In this document: one piece after another, positions 51,544 through 61,500 of the stretch | How the letters are laid out: each line of letters starts with the position of its first letter | How positions within the stretch are numbered: the first letter of the stretch is position 1 | Source: Planctomonas deserti | GTDB lineage: Bacteria > Actinomycetota > Actinomycetes > Actinomycetales > Microbacteriaceae | Assembly: GCF_003067705.1 (NCBI RefSeq) | Contig: NZ_QANL01000001.1 | Location: forward strand, 558,001 to 622,000 | Length of the DNA stretch: 64,000 nucleotides | Direction: 5' to 3' | Translations under genes and position numbers: made by a program | Notes under the pieces: generated by a model | Seen by the model: the letters and a program-made list of their open reading frames with translations, nothing else | The model's database searches: none | What the model was told of the DNA's origin: nothing

Positions 51544-52104
51544 TCAGATGTAGAGCGCGGGATCCGTGTGCGGGTCCGGGCGTCGCGGGGCGGACGAGCG
51601 CGCGTCCCTCGCGGGGATGCCGGTCAGCACCGAGCGTGCCGGGGCGTCCCGCACGACCACGGCGTTGGCGCCCACCACGCTGTCGTCGCCGATCGTGATG
51701 GGGCCCAGCACCTTCGCGCCCGCCCCGAGCACGACCCGGTCGCCGATCGTGGGGTGCCGCTTGCCCGCGGTGCGGCTCTTCCCGCCGAGGGTCACGCCGT
51801 GGTAGATCACGACGTCGTTGCCCACGACGGCGGTCTCGCCGATGACGACCCCCATGCCGTGGTCGATGAAGATGCGGCGGCCGAGGCGCGCGCCGGGGTG
51901 GATCTCCACCCCGGTGAGGGCCCTCGCCAGCTGGGACAGGGCGCGGGCCGGCAGGCGCGCACCCCTCCGCCACAGCGCGGCTGCCACCCGGTGCGCCCAC
52001 ACCGCGTGCATGCCGGAGTACAGGAGGACGATCTCCGCACCGCTCCGGGCGGCCGGATCGTGCGCCCGCGCCGCGGCGACGTCCTCCGCGAAGTGCGGGA
52101 TCAC
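51544..52104 (-). CDS. cysE: Serine O-acetyltransferase
   Basis: 186 residues from GTG 52104, short type lacking the long N-terminal helical domain of E. coli CysE. The left-handed beta helix is clear: [60 protein letters not shown] and [22 protein letters not shown] and H residues for serine and acetyl-CoA are present. It makes O-acetylserine for the CysK encoded upstream; the GTG overlaps the cysK stop by 4 bp. Confidence 0.92.
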   Translation of the reverse strand: MIPHFAEDVAAARAHDPAARSGAEIVLLYSGMHAVWAHRVAAALWRRGARLPARALSQLARALTGVEIHPGARLGRRIFIDHGMGVVIGETAVVGNDVVIYHGVTLGGKSRTAGKRHPTIGDRVVLGAGAKVLGPITIGDDSVVGANAVVVRDAPARSVLTGIPARDARSSAPRRPDPHTDPALYI

Positions 52105-53045
52105 GCCCCGTCGCGCAGGTCGTCGTACAGCACGGTGGAGACGTAGCGCTCGCCGAAGTCGCAGACGATGGCGACGATCGTCTTGCCCGCGTTCTCCGGG
52201 CGCCTCGCGACCTCGAGCGCGGCCCACATGATGGCGCCGGACGAGATGCCGCCCAGGATGCCCTCCTGGCTGGCGAGGTCGCGGGCCGTGCGCACGGAGT
52301 CCTCGAGCGTGACGTCGATGACCTCGTCGTAGACGGTCGTGTCGAGGAGCTCGGGCACGAAGTTCGCGCCGATCCCCTGGATCTTGTGCGGGCCCGGCTT
52401 CCCGCCGTTCAGGATCGGCGAGTCCTTCGGCTCGACCGCGATGATCTGCACGCCCGGCTTGCGCTCCTTGAGCACCTGCCCGACGCCGGTGATCGTGCCA
52501 CCCGTCCCGACCCCCGCGATGAAGATGTCGACGCCGCCGTCGGTGTCCTCCCAGATCTCCTCCGCCGTCGTGGCCCGGTGGATCGCGGGGTTGGCGGCGT
52601 TCTCGAACTGCTTGGCCCAGATGGAGTTCGGGGTGTTCGCCACGATCTCCTTGGCTCGCTCCACGGCCCCGCGCATGCCCTCGGGCCCGGGCGTGAGCAC
52701 GATCTCGGCGCCGTACGCGCGCAGCAGTACGCGGCGCTCGACGCTCATGGTCTCCGGCATGGTCATGACGACCCGGTAGCCGCGCGCCGCGCCCACGAGG
52801 GCGAGCGCGATGCCGGTGTTGCCGCTCGTGCCCTCCACGATGGTGCCGCCCGGCTTCAGCGCTCCCGCCTTCTCGGCCGCGTCGATGATCGCAACGCCGA
52901 TGCGGTCCTTCACGCTGTTGCCGGGGTTGTAGAACTCCAGCTTCGCGAGCACCGTTGCGCCCGCGTCTCCCGGAAGGCGGTTCAGCCGCACCAGCGGCGT
53001 GCGCCCGACGACTTCGGTGATGTCGGAGTAGATGCGACCCGTCAT
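52101..53045 (-). CDS. cysK: Cysteine synthase A (O-acetylserine sulfhydrylase)
   Basis: 314 residues. Makes cysteine from O-acetylserine and sulfide using [43 protein letters not shown] (PLP Lys within SVKDR), [20 protein letters not shown] (substrate loop), [20 protein letters not shown] (PLP phosphate) and [21 protein letters not shown]-terminal end [13 protein letters not shown]. It precedes cysE in a two-gene operon. The upstream 237 bases before qor hold the divergent promoters. Confidence 0.95.
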   Translation of the reverse strand: MTGRIYSDITEVVGRTPLVRLNRLPGDAGATVLAKLEFYNPGNSVKDRIGVAIIDAAEKAGALKPGGTIVEGTSGNTGIALALVGAARGYRVVMTMPETMSVERRVLLRAYGAEIVLTPGPEGMRGAVERAKEIVANTPNSIWAKQFENAANPAIHRATTAEEIWEDTDGGVDIFIAGVGTGGTITGVGQVLKERKPGVQIIAVEPKDSPILNGGKPGPHKIQGIGANFVPELLDTTVYDEVIDVTLEDSVRTARDLASQEGILGGISSGAIMWAALEVARRPENAGKTIVAIVCDFGERYVSTVLYDDLRDGA

Positions 53046-53282
53046 TGACTTCCCTGTTCTCTCGAGGTCCGGCTACGCGAGGGCGACCGTGCGGGCGCCG
53101 ACGCGGAGGTTGTCCCGGCGCTGACCACCCCCGGAATCGGCACCGCGGCCGAGCCTAGCAAGCGCACATCGGCGGGGCCCCGGGCCTGTCTAGGCTGGGG
53201 AATGCCGCGCTCGGACGCCGCCGCTGATTGTGCGGCCGGTGATCGACGGACCGGCGACGCGACACGACGAAGAGGAGCGCAC

Positions 53283-54248
53283 ATGCCCAAGGCCATACTC
53301 GCGGACCAGCCCGGCGGACCCGAGGTCCTCCGCCTCCGGGACGTCGAGCGTCCCGTGCCCGGCTCGGGCGAGCTGCTGATCCAGGTGACGGGCATCGGCG
53401 TGAACTTCATCGACACCTATCGGCGCAGCGGCGTCTACCCCGTGCCGTTCCCCTTCACCCCGGGCGAGGAGGCTGCCGGCCGGATCGTGGAGATCGGGCC
53501 GGACGTCACCGGCTTCGCCATCGGCGACCGGGTGGCCACGGCCGAGGGGTCGAGGGCCTACGCGGAGTTCGCGATTGTTCCGGCCGCGAAGGCCCTGCGG
53601 GTGCCGGCTGGCGTCGACGACGAGACGGCCGCGGCCATCCCGTTGCAGGGCATGACGGCCCACTACCTCAGCACGTCGGTGTACCCGGCGAAGCAGGGCG
53701 AGTGGGCGCTCGTGCACGCCGGCGCAGGCGGGACGGGCCTGCTGCTCACGCAGATGCTGAAGAACCGGGGCGTCTCGGTGATCACCACGGTGTCGACCGA
53801 TGAGAAGGCGCAGCTCTCGCGCACGGCGGGGGCCGACGAGGTGATCGGCTACGAGCGCTTCCCGGACCGGGTCCGGGAGATCACGGGCGGCCGGGGCGTC
53901 GACGTCGTCTACGACGGGGTGGGCAAGGCCACGTTCGAGGGTTCCCTCGCGAGCCTCCGCGTCCGCGGCTTCCTCGCCCTCTTCGGCGGAGCCTCGGGCC
54001 AGGTTCCCCCGTTCGACCTGCAGCGGCTCAACTCCGGCGGATCCCTCGTCGTGACGCGGCCGACGCTCGCGCACTTCCTGCTCAGCACGGAGGAGCGGCG
54101 CTGGCGGGCGACCGAGGTGTTCGACGCGGTGAGCGCCGGACGGCTGAAGATGCACATCGGCGAGGTGTACTCGCTCGCGCACGCGGACCGCGCGCACGCC
54201 GACCTCGAGGGCCGGGCGACGACGGGGAAGCTGATCCTGCAGCCCTGA
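53283..54248 (+). CDS. NADPH:quinone oxidoreductase (zeta-crystallin type MDR)
   Basis: 321 residues, zinc-free medium-chain dehydrogenase. PGGPEVLRLRDVERPVPGSG, INFIDTYRRSGVY-like VNFIDTYRRSGVYPVPFPFT, PGEEAAGRIVEIGPDVTGFA, QGMTAHYLSTSVYPAKQGEW and ALVHAGAGGTGLLLTQMLKN (Rossmann) match the QOR/quinone reductase 1 class. RGVDVVYDGVGKATFEGSLA follows. It lacks the Cys ligands of alcohol dehydrogenases. GAGGAG precedes the ATG. Confidence 0.92.
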   Translation: MPKAILADQPGGPEVLRLRDVERPVPGSGELLIQVTGIGVNFIDTYRRSGVYPVPFPFTPGEEAAGRIVEIGPDVTGFAIGDRVATAEGSRAYAEFAIVPAAKALRVPAGVDDETAAAIPLQGMTAHYLSTSVYPAKQGEWALVHAGAGGTGLLLTQMLKNRGVSVITTVSTDEKAQLSRTAGADEVIGYERFPDRVREITGGRGVDVVYDGVGKATFEGSLASLRVRGFLALFGGASGQVPPFDLQRLNSGGSLVVTRPTLAHFLLSTEERRWRATEVFDAVSAGRLKMHIGEVYSLAHADRAHADLEGRATTGKLILQP

Positions 54249-54303
54249 CCGCGGTGCGTGCCGGCCCTGGCGGGCCCTGGCCCGCGTCCGGCCGGGCGGC
54301 TGT

Positions 54304-54317
54304 TAATCTCGGGGGCG
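54304..54317 (+). promoter_or_regulatory. -10 box TAATCT, leaderless methyltransferase start
   Basis: TAATCT at 54304-54309, seven bases, then GTG 54317. Confidence 0.5.
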
Positions 54318-55177
54318 TGCGCGACATCGACTGGACCGAGGACGGCGACGACCTCGTCGTGCACGGCGACAACCTGGAGGCGCTGGCCCACCTCCCGGAC
54401 GGTGCCTTCCGGCTGATCTACCTCGACCCGCCGTTCAACACGGGGCGCAGCCAGACCCGGCAGAGCATCACGACCGCGCGCGTCGCGGCGGGGGCTGCGG
54501 GCGACCGCGTGGGCTTCAAGGGGCAGAACTACGAGACGACCAAGGGCCTGCTCTATTCGTACAGCGACAGCTTCGCTGACTACTGGTCGTTCCTGGAGCC
54601 GCGCCTCGTCGAGGCGTGGCGGCTGCTGGACGAGACGGGCACGCTCTACCTGCACCTCGACTACCGCGAGGTGCACTACGCCAAGGTCGTGCTCGACGCG
54701 CTCTTCGGCCGGGACTGCTTCCTCAACGAGATCGTCTGGGCCTACGACTACGGCGCGCGGACGAAGCGCAAGTGGCCGGCCAAGCACGACAACATCCTGG
54801 TCTACGTGAAGGATCCGTCCCGGTACTTCTTCGACTCGGCCGGCGTCGACCGCGAGCCCTACATGGCGCCGGGACTAGTGACGCCGGAGAAGGCCGCGCT
54901 CGGCAAGCTTCCGACGGACGTGTGGTGGCACACGATCGTCTCGCCCACGGGCCGGGAGAAGACCGGCTACGCCACCCAGAAGCCTGAGGGCATCCTTCGG
55001 CGCATCGTGCAGGCGTCGAGCGAGCCCGGGGACTGGGTGCTCGACGCCTTCGCGGGCAGCGGCACGACCGGCGCCGTCGCACACGCGCTCGGGCGCCGAT
55101 TCGTGCTCGTGGACGAGAACCCGCAGGCCATCGAGGTCATGCGCTCCCGCCTCGGGGATGCCGCGCGCTACGTCTGA
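54317..55177 (+). CDS. Site-specific DNA methyltransferase (beta-class, orphan)
   Basis: 286 residues. Motif IV LIYLDPPFNTGRSQT near residues 37-43 comes first, and motif I FAGSGTTGAVAHALGRRFVL near 245-252 comes last, the permuted beta class that makes N6-mA or N4-mC. The target-recognition region between them holds EIVWAYDYGARTKRKWPAKH, and STPTG-like SPTGREKTGYATQKPEGIL follows. There is no restriction gene within reach, so it is an orphan, possibly regulatory like CcrM. The recognition site is unknown. Confidence 0.88.
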   Translation: MRDIDWTEDGDDLVVHGDNLEALAHLPDGAFRLIYLDPPFNTGRSQTRQSITTARVAAGAAGDRVGFKGQNYETTKGLLYSYSDSFADYWSFLEPRLVEAWRLLDETGTLYLHLDYREVHYAKVVLDALFGRDCFLNEIVWAYDYGARTKRKWPAKHDNILVYVKDPSRYFFDSAGVDREPYMAPGLVTPEKAALGKLPTDVWWHTIVSPTGREKTGYATQKPEGILRRIVQASSEPGDWVLDAFAGSGTTGAVAHALGRRFVLVDENPQAIEVMRSRLGDAARYV

Positions 55178-55252
55178 GCACCGGGGAGCCGGTACTGGGG
55201 GACGAGGCGCGCGGCATCCGCCCGGCGGGCGGGGCAGGCGGCGCGGGGACCG

Positions 55253-58200
55253 CTAGGCCGTCGGCAGCTTCGCCAACACCGGGGAGCTGAGCGGCACGAA
55301 GGCCGGCAGCACGCCCCCGTTGCGCGAGTAGATGTCGGCCATCGTCGCCATGTAGGCCTTCCTGCCGTCGGCGACGTTGTACACGGCTCCCGTCGCGGGG
55401 TTGCGCACGAACAGCGCGTTCCCGACGGGCTCCGCCGACTCCCGGAACGCGCCGCAGGTGCGGCCGTCGAGGGCGGTGGGGCGCAGTCCGAACGTCGATC
55501 CCGATGACAGGGTCCACAGGCTTCCGCCGCCGCCCAGGTAGGTCGAGGAGCGGCAGGTCACCGCGAGCGTGAGGTTCGCGGGCGCCGACGTGTACGCGCC
55601 GAGCACCGAGCCCGGCACCGTCGTGTAGCCGATCGCGCCGAACTCCGCGGCGAGGTCGAACGAGTCGATGGGGACCTTGCGGTTCAGCCCGTCGACCATG
55701 TAGACCACCGGGCTCGCCGCGGTCTTCACCAGGCGCCCCGGGCCGAGGAGCTCCCGGCCGGTGGGGATGCGGTTCAGGCTGTCCTGGCTGAGCGACACGA
55801 AGGGCGGCACCCATCCGTTCGCGAAGGCGGTGACGGCGCCCATGGTCGTCAGCGGGCTCTTCTTGCCGTTCTGCACGTAGAAGATCGCGCCCGACGCCGA
55901 CCGCAGGAACGGCTCGCCGGAGATGGATTCGCCGGGGGGCACGTACTGGTCGAGCACGTTACAGGTGTCGCGGCTCAACGGCGTGGACGGCAGGCCCGCC
56001 GCCCCGTGCCGGAGATAGTGGAGCCGACCCCCGCCCGCCATGTACGTGCGGCCGCAGTCGACCGCCGGGGTGAGTGGGGAGGGCGCCGTCTTGTAGGCGT
56101 TCAGCGTCGCCTCCGACACCGTCGCGAATCCGCTCACGCCGAACTCCGCGGCCGTGTCGAAGCTCGCGAGAGGCACCTTCCTGGTCAGTCCGTCGATGAA
56201 GTAGACGGTGGGGCTGCTGGCGCTCTTGGCCAACGTGGCGGGGGTGAGGATCTCCCTCCCCTTGCGGATGGTGGCAAGCGCCCCCTCCGACAGCGGCACG
56301 TACGTGGGCTCGCCATTCGCGATCGTGTACACGCCGACCATGCTGACCACGGGGTGCCGGACGCCCTCGTCGAGGAAGTAGATGGCCCCGGTGGCGGGAG
56401 AGCGCAGGAGGACACGTCTGTTCAGGTGCTGGGAGGCGAACCGGAAGGTGTCACAGGTCGCGGGGTCGAGCGCGGTGACCGGCAGGCCGGAAGCGGACTC
56501 CGAGCCGAACCGTTCCGCCGGTGGCCAGAGCTTTCCGCTGCCCGCGAGGTGCTCCTGGCCGCGGCACAGGACCGCGATGCCGAGGGTCGCCGACGTGTCG
56601 ATCGTGTAGGCGGTGATGTCCTTCGCGGTCACGTCCACGATGGGCCGGGCGGAGAACTCCGCGACGAGAGCAGCGGACGGAACCCGGATCATCCGGCTCG
56701 CGCCGTCGAGGAGGTAAAGGGCTCCGCCGGGCACGCGCACGACGTCGCCGATCGTGGGCACCTGGGGCACCTGGAAGGACTGGTCGTTGCTCCGCGAACG
56801 CGACCAGCTGCCCCATCCGGCGACGACCGAATAGCTGTGCCACCCGGCCCGAAGCGCGGGGAAGGACATGCTCCAGGTGCCCGACGACGCGTCCAGCGTC
56901 GCCGCGGGAACGGTCATGTCGTCGATGTACACGCGGACGCGGCTCTCCTTGGACGCGAGGGCAAGGGTGCCGCTGATCGAGCCGCCCTTCAGCGACGAGC
57001 CCGTGTCGAAGCCGGTCACGACCGGCGTCGCCACCGCGATCGCGGGCTCCCAGGTCGCGCCGTACTTCGCCTGGACGCTGGCGCCGCCCGCGGCGGACAC
57101 CATCGGGAACAGCACGGAGAAGTGCGCGGGGTCGCCGCAGGGCACGGTGGTGGCCCCGGACACGATGCCGACCGCGACGGGGCCGGTGACGGCGGCGCCG
57201 CCGCTGTCCCCGGGCTGCACGCACGCGTCCGTCACGATGGCGTTCACGTCGGCGCCGGAGACCTTGACGGTCTGGTCGACCGCGAGCACGTTGCCGCAGG
57301 ACCAGCCCGTGCTGCTGCCCGACTTGCACAGGACGCTACCCGCGATGGCGGCGCTCTGACCGACGACGGGAAGCGGCGTCGTCGCAAGCGGCTCCCCCGC
57401 GCCGCCGCCCCAGGTCAGCACCCCGGGCCGCGGGGAGAAGGTCGGGTCGTCCGAGGTGATGAGGCCGCTGTCGTACCCGCCGCCGTACGCGCCGGATCCG
57501 GAGACGGGAAGGCCGAAGTCCCAGCTCCGCTGCCCGGGGTCACCCGCCCGGCGCTGAAAGAGCTCGGCCACCCGACCGGAGATTCCCGTCATCGCGGCGA
57601 GGCAGTGTCCCGCCGTGACGAAGCGGTCCTGCCCGCTCGACACCTGGTAGCCGGTGAAGCCGACCGAGCACTGACCGGCGGTGCCGTCCTTGTTCTTCCA
57701 GGTGTAGCCCTGCCCACCGTAGAGGTCGGTGGCGGCCGAGAAGTCGATCGACGAGAAGTCGCGGGTGTCCGGCTCGCCCACCTCGGCGACGGCGCCGGTG
57801 GCGGCGACCACCTTGGCGTCGGCGGCGGACTCGACCGAGACGGTGAGGACGGTACCCTCGAGCCGGGAACCGAGCACATCGATGCCGCGGTCCTTGAGCG
57901 CGTCAACGACCTGCACGGCGTCGGCCGCCGCGTCCGCGGTCGCGAGGTACTCCGCGCCGCTCTTGCCGAGGTCACGGCTCGCCGCCTCGACGAGGCCCGC
58001 GGGCAGCTCGGCCGCCGCCTGCGCGTAGTCGGCCGCCGCGTACTCCTCCATCCGCGGCTGCGGGACCTCGGCGGCGGCGGGCGCCGCGGGGTCCGGCACC
58101 GGGATGCTCGGCGCTGCGGGCGCTACGGCGCTCGGAGCCGCCGCGGTCGGCACTGATGCGGCGATGGGATCGCCCGCGGTGGCCGACGCGGGGACGGACC

Positions 58201-58282
58201 CCGCAAAGAAGGTGGAGGCCGTCACGGCGAGCGAGACGGCTATGGACACCGCCCGCGAGGCGGCGGGTTTCCTCGAGATCAT
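55253..58282 (-). CDS. Secreted modular S1 (chymotrypsin-like) protease, copy A
   Basis: 1009 residues from ATG 58282. Signal peptide about 1-34 ends PASA. Residues 75-170 are a streptogrisin-type propeptide; the S1 domain has the triad His226 (RFVTAGHC), Asp271 (GGYDSGLI) and Ser360 (CVQPGDSGGA), all intact. An Ig-like domain (~420-510) follows, then alternating modules: type 1 around VYFIDGLTRKVPLASFDTAA with a Cys pair, type 2 around LLRSPATGAIYFLDEGVRHP ending FVPLS and IPTGRELL, three pairs in all. It is the tandem partner of the next gene. Probably an exported peptidase. Confidence 0.9.
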   Translation of the reverse strand: MISRKPAASRAVSIAVSLAVTASTFFAGSVPASATAGDPIAASVPTAAAPSAVAPAAPSIPVPDPAAPAAAEVPQPRMEEYAAADYAQAAAELPAGLVEAASRDLGKSGAEYLATADAAADAVQVVDALKDRGIDVLGSRLEGTVLTVSVESAADAKVVAATGAVAEVGEPDTRDFSSIDFSAATDLYGGQGYTWKNKDGTAGQCSVGFTGYQVSSGQDRFVTAGHCLAAMTGISGRVAELFQRRAGDPGQRSWDFGLPVSGSGAYGGGYDSGLITSDDPTFSPRPGVLTWGGGAGEPLATTPLPVVGQSAAIAGSVLCKSGSSTGWSCGNVLAVDQTVKVSGADVNAIVTDACVQPGDSGGAAVTGPVAVGIVSGATTVPCGDPAHFSVLFPMVSAAGGASVQAKYGATWEPAIAVATPVVTGFDTGSSLKGGSISGTLALASKESRVRVYIDDMTVPAATLDASSGTWSMSFPALRAGWHSYSVVAGWGSWSRSRSNDQSFQVPQVPTIGDVVRVPGGALYLLDGASRMIRVPSAALVAEFSARPIVDVTAKDITAYTIDTSATLGIAVLCRGQEHLAGSGKLWPPAERFGSESASGLPVTALDPATCDTFRFASQHLNRRVLLRSPATGAIYFLDEGVRHPVVSMVGVYTIANGEPTYVPLSEGALATIRKGREILTPATLAKSASSPTVYFIDGLTRKVPLASFDTAAEFGVSGFATVSEATLNAYKTAPSPLTPAVDCGRTYMAGGGRLHYLRHGAAGLPSTPLSRDTCNVLDQYVPPGESISGEPFLRSASGAIFYVQNGKKSPLTTMGAVTAFANGWVPPFVSLSQDSLNRIPTGRELLGPGRLVKTAASPVVYMVDGLNRKVPIDSFDLAAEFGAIGYTTVPGSVLGAYTSAPANLTLAVTCRSSTYLGGGGSLWTLSSGSTFGLRPTALDGRTCGAFRESAEPVGNALFVRNPATGAVYNVADGRKAYMATMADIYSRNGGVLPAFVPLSSPVLAKLPTA

Positions 58283-58525
58283 GCTGCACTCCTGCGCGGA
58301 GGCGCGGTCGTGCCCGGTGCCGCGCACCGAAGCCCTCCACGACGCGTGGTGGTCCCCCGTTCGGATAGTAGGGGCGAGCACCCCGATCAGTGCCCGTCGC
58401 GCCGGCAAATGACCGCCTTTTTGGGGGTACCGCGCACCGCCCAGGGGGCGCGAGCACGCCGATCGTCCGGGCGGTCTCCCGGGCAGCGCCCCTGCAGCTT
58501 CGCCGCAGATCTCCCGGGGGCGGCG
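58283..58525. other. Leader and promoter of copy A; spacer between the protease genes
   Basis: 243 bases. The copy A minus-strand promoter (TACTAT at 58365-58370) lies 83 bases before its ATG. The remainder is GC-rich without any ORF I would support. Confidence 0.6.
58352..58370 (-). promoter_or_regulatory. Shared promoter block of protease copy A
   Basis: On the minus strand CCCTACTAT is followed by NCNANCGGGGGA. TACTAT is the -10 candidate. Copy B has the same block at the same distance (61609-61627). Confidence 0.65.
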
Positions 58526-61500
58526 CTAGGGCAGCGCTGCGAGCACCGAGGGGTCGAGCGGCACGAAGACGGGCAGGGCGCCCCCGTTGCGGGAGTAGAT
58601 GTCGTCCATCGTCGCCATGTAGGTCTTCCGGCCGTCGGCGATGTTGTACACGGCGCCGGTCCCGGGGTTGCGGACGAAGAGGGCGCCCGCCACCGTCTGC
58701 GGCGACGTGCGCAGCGCCGCGCAGGTGCTGTCCCGGAGCGCCGTGCTGCGCAGGCCGAAGCTGGAGCGCGCCGACAGGGCCCAGAGGCTGCCGCCTCCCG
58801 CCACGTAGTGCGACGAGCGGCACGTGACCGCTAGCGACAGGCTGCCAGGCGTCGCCGCGTAGGAGCGGAGCACCGCATCCGGAACGGTCGCGTAGCCGGT
58901 AGCGCCGAACTCGGCCGCGAGCGCGAACGAGTCGATCGGCACCCTGCGGTCCAGTCCGTCCACCAGGTACACGACGGGGCTCGCCGCGGTCTTCACCAGG
59001 GTCCCCGGCCCGAGGAGTTCGCGCCCGGTCGGGATGGCGGCGAGGCTCCCGGCGCTCAGCGAGACGAAGGGCGGCACCGCTCCCCCGCCGAGCGCGATCA
59101 CGGCCGACATGGTCGTGAGCGGGCTCTTCCTCCCGTCGCGGAGGAGGTGGATCGCACCCGTCGCGGGGTCGCGCAGGAACGGTGCACCCGTGATCGTGCG
59201 TGTCGGAGCGGGGAGGGCCGCACAGGTGGTGGGGTCGAGCGCGGTGACCGGGAGACCGCCGGAGCCCGAGGCCAGGCGCGAGAGCTGCCCGCCACCGGCG
59301 ATGACCGCTGAGCCGGAGCACTGCGCGACGAGGGAGAGCGGGGCGGGCGCGGCGGCGTAGGCGCCCAGCGTCGCGTCGGACACGGTGGTGTAGCCGCTCA
59401 CCCCGTACTCTGCGGCCGTGTCGAAGCTGGCGAGCGGGATCCTTCTGCTCGTCCCGTCGACGAAGTAGACAACGGGACTGCCGGCCGCCTTCACGAGCGA
59501 GGCGGGGGCGAGCAGCTCGCGGCCGTTCGGGATGCCGGCGAGCGTGTCGCCGGACAGCGGCACGTACGTCGGGTGCGCGCCGCCGAACGCGAAGACGGCG
59601 CCCATGCTCGCGAGGCGGTTCTTCGTGCCGGACCGGACGAGGTAGATGTCGCCCGTGGCGGGCGACCGCACCAGGACCGGGTCGTTCGCCGGTTCGGAGG
59701 ACTGCGCGAAGGCCGCGCACGTCGCGGGGTCGAGCGCGGTGACCGGGAGGCCGCCCGCAGCCCCCGAGGGGAGCCGCCAGAGCTGCCCGCCACCGGCGAG
59801 GTACGACGTCGGGCCGCAGGCGACCGCGATGCCGAGCCGTGCCGCGGCATCGACGCGGTATTCCGCGATGGCGCCCGCGGTCACGTCGATGGCGGGGCGG
59901 GCGCGGAACTCGGCGGCGACGGCCGCGGACGGCACGGGCACGAGGCGACTCGTGCCGTCGACCAGGTACAGGGCGCCGTCGGGCGCGCGCACGATGTCCC
60001 CGGCTGCGGCTGCGGCGGCGCCGGTGACCGTGACGATGCCGGTGGCCGCGGCGGACCGGGACCAGCTGCCCCAGCCCGCGACGACGGAGAAGCGGTGCGA
60101 CCCCGGGCCGAGCGAGTCGAGGGACAGCGTCCACCGGCCGGACGAGGCATCCGCCGTGGCGAACGCCGTGCTGGATCCGTCGAGGTAGACCCGCACGCTG
60201 CTCGAGGCTGCGACGTTCGCGAGCGTGCCGCTCAGCGAGCCGGCGGCCTTCGCGGAACCGCCGACGACGCTCGTGACGACCGGCGTCGAGACGGTCACCG
60301 CGGGCTCCCAGGCGCTGCCGTACTTGGCCTGGACGCTGGCGCCTCTGGCCGAGAGCATCGGGAAGAGCACCGAGAAGTGCGAGGGGTCGCTGCACGGGAG
60401 CGTCGTGCTTCCGGACACCACGCCGACGGCGCGCTGGCCGCTCACGGCGGCACCGCCGCTGTCGCCGGGCTGGACGCACGCATCCGTGACGATGGTGTTC
60501 ACGTTGGCGCCGGAGACGCTCACGGTCTCGTCCACCGACAGCACGGTGCCGCAGGACCATCCGGTGCGGCTGCCCGACTTGCACAGGTCGGCGCCGCGGA
60601 TGCCGACGGAGGAACCGGTGACGGGCAGCGGCGCGGAGGCGGTCGGCGCACCGGAGCCGCCACCCCAGGTGAGCACGCTCGGCACGGCGATGACGCCCGC
60701 GGCGGATGCGGCGATGAGGCCGGTGTCGTAGCCGCCGCCGAAGCGGCCCGAGCCGGCGACGGGCGTGCCGATCGGGTCGCCGAAGCTGCCCCCGTCGCCC
60801 GGCCGGGTCTGGTCGAGGGTGCGGACCGGGCCGACGATGCGGCCCATCCCCTCGAGGCAGTGCCCCGCCGTCGCGAACTGCTTCTTGCCGCTCGACACCT
60901 CGAAGCCGGCGAAGCCGACCGAGCACTGGTTCGCGGTGCCGTCCTGGTTCTGCCAGACGTAGCCCTGGCCGTTGTACACGTCGAGGGCGAGCACGAACTC
61001 GACGGCGGAGAAGTCGGGGAGCTCGGGCGCGCCGACCTCGGCGCGAGCGCCCGACTCGGCGACGACCGCCGCGTCGGCAGCGGTTGCGACGGAGACGGTG
61101 AGCTCGGTGCCCTCGAGGCGGGCGTCGAGCACGTCGATCCCGCGGTCCGTGAGCGCCTGCACGACGTCGGCGGCGTCGCTCGCGGCCTCGGCGCTCGCAA
61201 GGTACTCCGCGCCGGTCTTTCCGAGGTCGCGGGCCGCGGCCTCGACCAGCGCGGGCGGAAGGGCGGCGGCGGCCCGCTCGAAGTCGGCGGCCGCGTACTC
61301 GTCCATCCGGGGCTGCGGGTCCTCGGCGGGATCCGCCGGGACCGGGGTCGCAGCGGGCGTTGTGGCGGCGGGCGCGGCGGCGGCTGTCGCCGCAGTCGAG
61401 GCGGCGGGCGCGGTCGGCGGGGAGGCGACGGTGGTCGCGGCCGAGGCGGCGACGGGTGCGCCGAGCACCGTAGCGGCGGCCACGGCGACCGACGCCGCCA

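Noticed and set aside
54317-55177. Restriction-modification system
   Set aside because: No nuclease or specificity gene in the neighbourhood; neighbours are a quinone reductase and a protease.
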